Source: Chloroflexota bacterium (GTDB taxonomy: Bacteria; Chloroflexota; Anaerolineae; Aggregatilineales; Phototrophicaceae). From it: DNA of 42,433 bases. Made by a program: the position numbers and the translations under genes. Of the stretch, positions 38,675 to 42,433 are shown piece after piece; position 1 is the first letter of the stretch, and each line of letters starts with the position of its first letter. Location: the NCBI GenBank assembly GCA_026706445.1, contig JAPOYT010000092.1, positions 1-42,433 on the forward strand. The letters are read 5' to 3'. The notes below the pieces were generated by a model. That model did no database searches. It was not told where the DNA came from and saw only the letters and a program-made list of their open reading frames with translations.

Positions 38675-40009
38675 GTGGCAGTAGTACGCAGGCGATCTGC
38701 GCTTCCGCAAGCGCCGAGCTACAGCTTGGCTGATGTTCAGGCAATTTGCGACGCGCATAATGAACCGGAATGGCTGCGCGCAAGGCGGTTGGAGGCCTGG
38801 GAGGTTTATGAAAACACGCCGATGCCGTATCAGGAAGAAGAATGGCGGCGGACCGATTATCGCTATCTCCGCTGGAATGAGGCGGGCGCCATCATTAAGG
38901 CAAATGGCGCGACCGCGGCTGCCGTGCCGGAAAAGAATCTGGAACCCTTGACCGGTGATGAGCAGGGCGGCCTGCTGCTCATCGTTGATGGCCAGGTAAT
39001 CAGAACGGAACTCGCCGACGCGCTTATCCGGCAAGGCCTAATCTTCACCGACTTGCGAAGGGCTCTGCTCGATCACGAAGCGCTGGTTGAGCAGCACCTG
39101 ATGACAAAAGCGGTGAAAGCAACCGATGGAAAATTCGCCGCCTTGCATGCCGCGCTCTGGGATTACGGTGTATTCGTCTATGTGCCGCGCAACACAATCG
39201 CTGAGTTGCCGCTGCATGTGGTCTGCTATAACACCGCCGCTGGGACCGCAATCGGTCATGTGCTGGTGGCGCTCGAAGACAATGCGCAAGCGACCATGCA
39301 GGTGGAGTACGCATCGGCTGAAACGAGTGGGCAGTCGACTTATATCGGGGCGACGGAACTAATTGTCGGCGACGGCGGCAACTTGCGTTATGTCTCGCTG
39401 CAAGATTGGAATCGCGAGACCTTTGAGTTTAGTCACCAGCGCGGCGTCGTCGGTCGTGACGCGCAGTTGGATTGGGTCAATGGCGTGATGGGCAGCCGGC
39501 TCACCAAAGCCTTTATCGAAGTGGACACTGTCGGAACCGGCGCCAACGCGCGCGTAAGCGGATTCTTTTTTGCTGATCGCGATCAGTTCTTTGACCTGGA
39601 CACGCAGCAGAATCACAATGCGCCGCTTACCTACACCGATCTCTTGTTCAAGGGCGCCGCCCGCGATTCCGCGCGAACGCTCTGGCAAGGCATGATCAAG
39701 TCGCTGCCGCAGATGCAACGGATTGATGGCTATCAGGTCTGCCGCAATCTGCTCCTCAGCAATGATGCGCGCATGGATAGCATTCCTGGTCTCGAGATTG
39801 AAGCGGACGACGTCGCTTGCTCGCACGCGGCCACTTTCGGCACGCTTGAAGAAGAGCCGATCTACTATTTGATGAGCCGCGGCATCACACGCCCGCAAGC
39901 CCAGCTAATGATAATCGAAGGATTCTTTGAGGAATTGCTGCAGCGCATCCCCTTTGAGCGCGTCCGTCAGCGCCTAATGGACGAAATCGAGGCGAAAATC
40001 ATTGGCTAG
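38675..40009 (+). CDS. sufD: Fe-S cluster assembly protein SufD
   Basis: Partner of SufB in the SufBCD scaffold. The 444 residues start with GTG; TAAGGAG at 38661-38667 is a strong ribosome binding site and fixes that start. The N-terminal part (NEPEWLRARRLEAWEVYENT) and the beta-helix core are typical, including KFAALHAALWDYGVFVYVPR, LQDWNRETFEFSHQRGVVGR and VCRNLLLSNDARMDSIPGLE. The SufD histidine and the final motif DDVACSHAATFGTLEEEPIY are also present. It parallels SufB in sequence layout. The next gene is sufU, not sufS. Confidence 0.95.
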   Translation: MAVVRRRSALPQAPSYSLADVQAICDAHNEPEWLRARRLEAWEVYENTPMPYQEEEWRRTDYRYLRWNEAGAIIKANGATAAAVPEKNLEPLTGDEQGGLLLIVDGQVIRTELADALIRQGLIFTDLRRALLDHEALVEQHLMTKAVKATDGKFAALHAALWDYGVFVYVPRNTIAELPLHVVCYNTAAGTAIGHVLVALEDNAQATMQVEYASAETSGQSTYIGATELIVGDGGNLRYVSLQDWNRETFEFSHQRGVVGRDAQLDWVNGVMGSRLTKAFIEVDTVGTGANARVSGFFFADRDQFFDLDTQQNHNAPLTYTDLLFKGAARDSARTLWQGMIKSLPQMQRIDGYQVCRNLLLSNDARMDSIPGLEIEADDVACSHAATFGTLEEEPIYYLMSRGITRPQAQLMIIEGFFEELLQRIPFERVRQRLMDEIEAKIIG

Positions 40010-40156
40010 TTCAACTCCGCCTTCGTCCTGCGGGCAGCTCAACCATGTGTTCCCACGTCCAGCTGCGCCCTTGAACGGTAGTTCTCTCTGGCAAAAGCGA
40101 TATAATCCAATTTGCGTTGCTTTGGCGCGCGACTGAGGGTGTAAGATCTACCAGTC

Positions 40157-40567
40157 ATGGAAGACATGTATCGGGAGTTAATCCTGGATCATGCGCGCAA
40201 CCAGCGCAACTGGGGTTTGCTCGAGCCAAATGACTTCGACCACGAAGAGTCCAACCCGCTCTGTGGCGATTTCCTGCGTCTGACGCTGCGTCTGGACGAG
40301 CAGGGCGTCATCAAAGAAGTCGGCTGGGACGGCGAAGGCTGCGCCATCAGCCAGGCATCAGCCTCTATGTTCGGCGAGGAGCTAGTCGGCATGAAGCTGG
40401 CCGAAGCGCGCAAGATCGACAAGCAGCAGCTTCTCGAGAATATCGGCCTGCGCTTGAGCGTCAATCGGGTTAAATGCGCGCTGCTGCCGTTGAAGGTGCT
40501 TGTGGTTGGCGCCCACGGCGCGGTGGGCGCCGAAGAATGGATGCGGATCGAGGATGGATATGGCTGA
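40157..40567 (+). CDS. sufU: Fe-S scaffold / sulfur transfer protein SufU
   Basis: A 136-residue zinc-dependent sulfur acceptor from the cysteine desulfurase SufS. Residues of the SufU site are visible: C36-G-D38 in NPLCGD, C62 in GCAISQASASM and C107 in RVKCALLPLKVL. The 147-base gap upstream of it (40010-40156) carries a TATAAT at 40101-40106 without a good -35, so a secondary promoter is possible. Its stop overlaps the Rieske gene by 8 bases. In most genomes sufS stands between sufD and sufU; here the gap is too short for it. Confidence 0.93.
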   Translation: MEDMYRELILDHARNQRNWGLLEPNDFDHEESNPLCGDFLRLTLRLDEQGVIKEVGWDGEGCAISQASASMFGEELVGMKLAEARKIDKQQLLENIGLRLSVNRVKCALLPLKVLVVGAHGAVGAEEWMRIEDGYG

Positions 40568-40886
40568 GTGGGTGACCTTGTGTGCAGCGGACGAACTGCC
40601 GCCGGGCGAGCGGGAAGTCTTCGGCGTGAATGGCAAATGGATCGCTGTATTTAATGTCAGCGGCAAAGTCTATGCGATTGAAGATCTTTGCACCCACGAC
40701 GGCAACGTGCTGGCCTATGATCTGCAAGATCGACCCAGCAAGCTGATCGACCATGAGATCGAATGCCCGCGTCATGGCGGCCGCTTTGATTTGCGGACGG
40801 GTAAGGCGACGCGCAGCCCGGCGGAAATCGACATTCCCTGGTTTCAGACACGAATCCAGGGCGATGAATTGCAGATCTTCGTTTAG
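40560..40886 (+). CDS. Rieske [2Fe-2S] ferredoxin-type protein
   Basis: A 108-residue ferredoxin with the Rieske ligands C44-T-H46 and C69-P-R-H72, with 22 residues between them, and the FDLRTGKATRSPAEIDIPWFQTR-type ending (positions about 75-97). The open frame extends back to 40500, but the ATG at 40560 follows a GAGG and starts MAEWVTLC, the usual N-terminus. It overlaps sufU by 8 bases. It is probably a small electron carrier or NirD/BphF-like partner and a client or helper of the suf operon. Confidence 0.92.
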   Translation: MAEWVTLCAADELPPGEREVFGVNGKWIAVFNVSGKVYAIEDLCTHDGNVLAYDLQDRPSKLIDHEIECPRHGGRFDLRTGKATRSPAEIDIPWFQTRIQGDELQIFV

Positions 40887-40906
40887 TCTGGATTGCCCCG
40901 TTAGCA

Positions 40907-41671
40907 ATGTCCTACGAAACCTTGCAAGACGCTTTGAATTCAAGTGAAACGCTGATTTTCGGTCATCGCGGCGCAATGGCGCGCGCCCCGATGAATACGA
41001 TGGCTTCATTCGAACTCGCAATGCAGCAGGGCGCGGATGGCATCGAACTCGATGTTCATCTCTCGCGCGATGGCCAACTGGTCGTCATTCATGACGATTC
41101 CGTTGACGCAACGTCGGACGGCCAAGGTAAAGTCACCGATATGACGCTGGATCAATTGAAGCGTCTAGACGCGGGCGCCTGGTATTCGGACGAGTTCGCT
41201 GGCCAGCGGATTCCCACCCTTGACGAAGTCTTCGACGCTTTCGGCGATGGCATGTTTATCAATGTCGAAATCAAATCGTCGCGCGAGACGGTGGACCGGC
41301 TTGAGAAAAGGCTCGCCGAATGCCTGCGGCGCCACAACATGCGTGAACGGGTAATCGTCTCTTGTTTCGATCCGGTAATTCTGCGTCGCGCCGAGCAAGC
41401 GATGCACAAGGTGTTAATGGGCTTCCTTTATGCGCCGAATATGCCGGCCGCGCATAATCTCCTCTTGAAGGAATTTCGGCACGAAGCGCGCCATCCACTA
41501 CATGTCATGGTCGACGAGGGCTACATGAAATGGGCGCGAGCACAGGGATACTACGTCAATGTATGGACGGTCAACGACCCAGAGCGCGCGCGCCAACTGA
41601 AGCGGCTTGGCGTCAACACAATCATGACGGATGATCCCGCCTCAATCATTTCCGCGCTGAGCAAATGCTGA
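40907..41671 (+). CDS. glycerophosphodiester phosphodiesterase family protein
   Basis: Hydrolyses glycerophosphodiesters to glycerol-3-phosphate and an alcohol. The 254 residues show the GDPD fold: H20-R21-G in FGHRG, E47 and D49 in IELDV as metal ligands and H62 in VVIHDD, plus FINVEIKS and a closing strand WTVNDPERARQLKRLGVNTI with TDDPA. The common PENT motif after the first His reads P28-M-N-T31, so the usual Glu is a Met. No signal peptide, so it is cytoplasmic. It overlaps the next gene by 7 bases. Confidence 0.9.
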   Translation: MSYETLQDALNSSETLIFGHRGAMARAPMNTMASFELAMQQGADGIELDVHLSRDGQLVVIHDDSVDATSDGQGKVTDMTLDQLKRLDAGAWYSDEFAGQRIPTLDEVFDAFGDGMFINVEIKSSRETVDRLEKRLAECLRRHNMRERVIVSCFDPVILRRAEQAMHKVLMGFLYAPNMPAAHNLLLKEFRHEARHPLHVMVDEGYMKWARAQGYYVNVWTVNDPERARQLKRLGVNTIMTDDPASIISALSKC

Positions 41672-42360
41672 ACCGAATTCGGCGCTTTGGCTTTCGCCTC
41701 CTCTACAACGAATGCGCATTTGCCTACGACGTGGTCAGCCATGTGGTTTCGCTCGGGCGTTGGCGGAATTGGCAGCGATGCGTCATGCAATTCTTGCCCG
41801 AGCCTAATGCCGGCGTGGTTCTTGAACTGGCGCATGGCGCCGGCGACTTGCAAGTCGATCTTACAAAGGCCGGCTATCGCACTGCGGGGCTGGACCTGTC
41901 GCGCGCAATGGGACGATTGGCTCGTAGGAAGCTGACAAAGCAAGGTATTGGCGCTGCGCTAATTCAGGGAGAAGCCGCTTGTCTGCCGGTTCCGTCAAAT
42001 TCGATCGCGGCGCTGGTTTCCACTTTTCCCACCGCGTTCATTTTTGCCCCCAAGACCCAATCCGAGATTGAACGCGTGTTGAAGCCAGAGGGACGAGCAG
42101 TCATTCTGTATTCGGCGCTTATGACGCGAACCGGAATACTCGCGACCGCCATACGCAGTTTGTACCGGTTGACTGGCCAGACTTACACCAGAATCCCCGA
42201 CAGCGAGATCCGCCGTCTGTTTCACGCGCCCGGATTGACTGTGGAGGCGCATACCGTTCATTTGGGCGATAGTCTGGCGCAATTGGTTGTGCTGCGGAAT
42301 ACGCCCAACGAAAGCCAATCGCGTCGTGACATTAGCCTAGAATTGGCGCGGGAATCGTGA
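41665..42360 (+). CDS. class I SAM-dependent methyltransferase
   Basis: A 231-residue protein with the SAM-binding motif I VVLELAHGAGDLQVDL (about 51-66), then GLDLSRAMGRLARRKL and AALIQGEAACLPVPSNSIAA (motifs II-III), and RVLKPEGRAVILYS (about 138-151), typical of UbiE/BioC-like methyltransferases. The GxGxG loop is degenerate (AHGAGD). The start overlaps the GDPD stop by 7 bases. The substrate, perhaps a lipid or quinone given the neighbour, is unknown. Confidence 0.88.
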   Translation: MLNRIRRFGFRLLYNECAFAYDVVSHVVSLGRWRNWQRCVMQFLPEPNAGVVLELAHGAGDLQVDLTKAGYRTAGLDLSRAMGRLARRKLTKQGIGAALIQGEAACLPVPSNSIAALVSTFPTAFIFAPKTQSEIERVLKPEGRAVILYSALMTRTGILATAIRSLYRLTGQTYTRIPDSEIRRLFHAPGLTVEAHTVHLGDSLAQLVVLRNTPNESQSRRDISLELARES

Positions 42361-42379
42361 TATATTGCATTGTAGCTGT

Positions 42380-42433
42380 GGTGGATGTAGCTCAATGGCA
42401 GAGCACCTGATTGTGGTTCAGGCGGTTGAGGGT
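42380..42433 (+). tRNA. tRNA-His (GTG anticodon), truncated by window edge
   Basis: The 5' part of a tRNA gene runs to the end of the window. Acceptor arm GTGGATG (42381-42387) is preceded by a G at 42380, the extra G-1 typical of tRNA(His). The D-arm has GCTC/GAGC. The anticodon arm CCTGA/TCAGG encloses the loop TTGTGGT with anticodon GTG at 42413-42415. The rest of the T-arm and acceptor lie beyond the edge. A TATATT at 42361-42366 may be part of its promoter. Confidence 0.93.

Noticed and set aside
37053-38783. Long open frame (576 codons) antisense to sufB
   Set aside because: It covers sufB exactly on the other strand, has no domain pattern and no ribosome binding site; sufB is certain.
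1-42433. CRISPR arrays, insertion sequences, prophage genes, restriction-modification or toxin-antitoxin systems
   Set aside because: No regularly spaced repeats, transposase or integrase motifs, terminal inverted repeats with direct duplications, or phage structural genes were seen on either strand.

Overview
The window is dense bacterial chromosome of moderately high G+C with housekeeping genes on both strands. I count about 41 protein genes, one tRNA cut by the right edge, and no phage, IS element, CRISPR array or rRNA. I infer a Chloroflexota (Anaerolineae-like) bacterium. The clues are a type-2 IleRS, an SpoIIIJ-like YidC without a periplasmic domain, a SufCBD-SufU system, PucR regulators, frequent TTG/GTG starts and uncharacterised winged-helix-like proteins of a kind I associate with that phylum. 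No marker gene here proves this placement.

Layout. 91-2065: hpt and a CCA-adding-type nucleotidyltransferase, overlapping. 2096-4034 (minus): TPR protein, URO-D-like protein, rsmD. 4259-6610: two GNAT acetyltransferases, an AlaX-type tRNA editing protein and an unknown protein, overlapping start to stop. 6671-9364: three tandem membrane-anchored TPR paralogues. 9365-12884: structured leader, ileS with an altered HIGH motif (GSHH), and a strong terminator. 13005-21557: a very large glutamate synthase gene (minus) between two PucR-family regulators; the second regulator is preceded by a small coupled ORF. 21698-24157 (minus): three unknown proteins in a compact operon. 24394-28099: rpmH-rnpA-yidD-lipoprotein-yidC-jag behind a near-consensus promoter. 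28186-30639: PfkB kinase and amidohydrolase. 30659-33068: DM13 protein (minus), then tpx and an M29 aminopeptidase. 33254-35383: SH3/TIM-barrel-like/golvesin-like/M23 protein. 35402-40886: sufT-like gene (minus) diverging from sufC-(small membrane protein)-sufB-sufD-sufU-Rieske. 40907-42433: GDPD, methyltransferase, tRNA-His.

How genes work together. Ribosome and tRNA maturation recur (CCA addition, RsmD, AlaX, IleRS, L34, RNase P protein, tRNA-His). RnpA, YidD, YidC and Jag/KhpB form the classic RNA-maturation and membrane-insertion cluster. SufC, B, D, U, a SufT-like factor and a Rieske protein form an Fe-S assembly locus that has no SufS desulfurase; glutamate synthase, the Rieske protein and other Fe-S enzymes would be its clients.

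The best candidates for undescribed biology are the three-gene winged-helix-like operon (21698-24157), the tandem membrane-TPR trio (6671-9364), the small ORF coupled to PucR (21339-21557) and the structured ileS leader. All calls come from reading the sequence; no database search was run.
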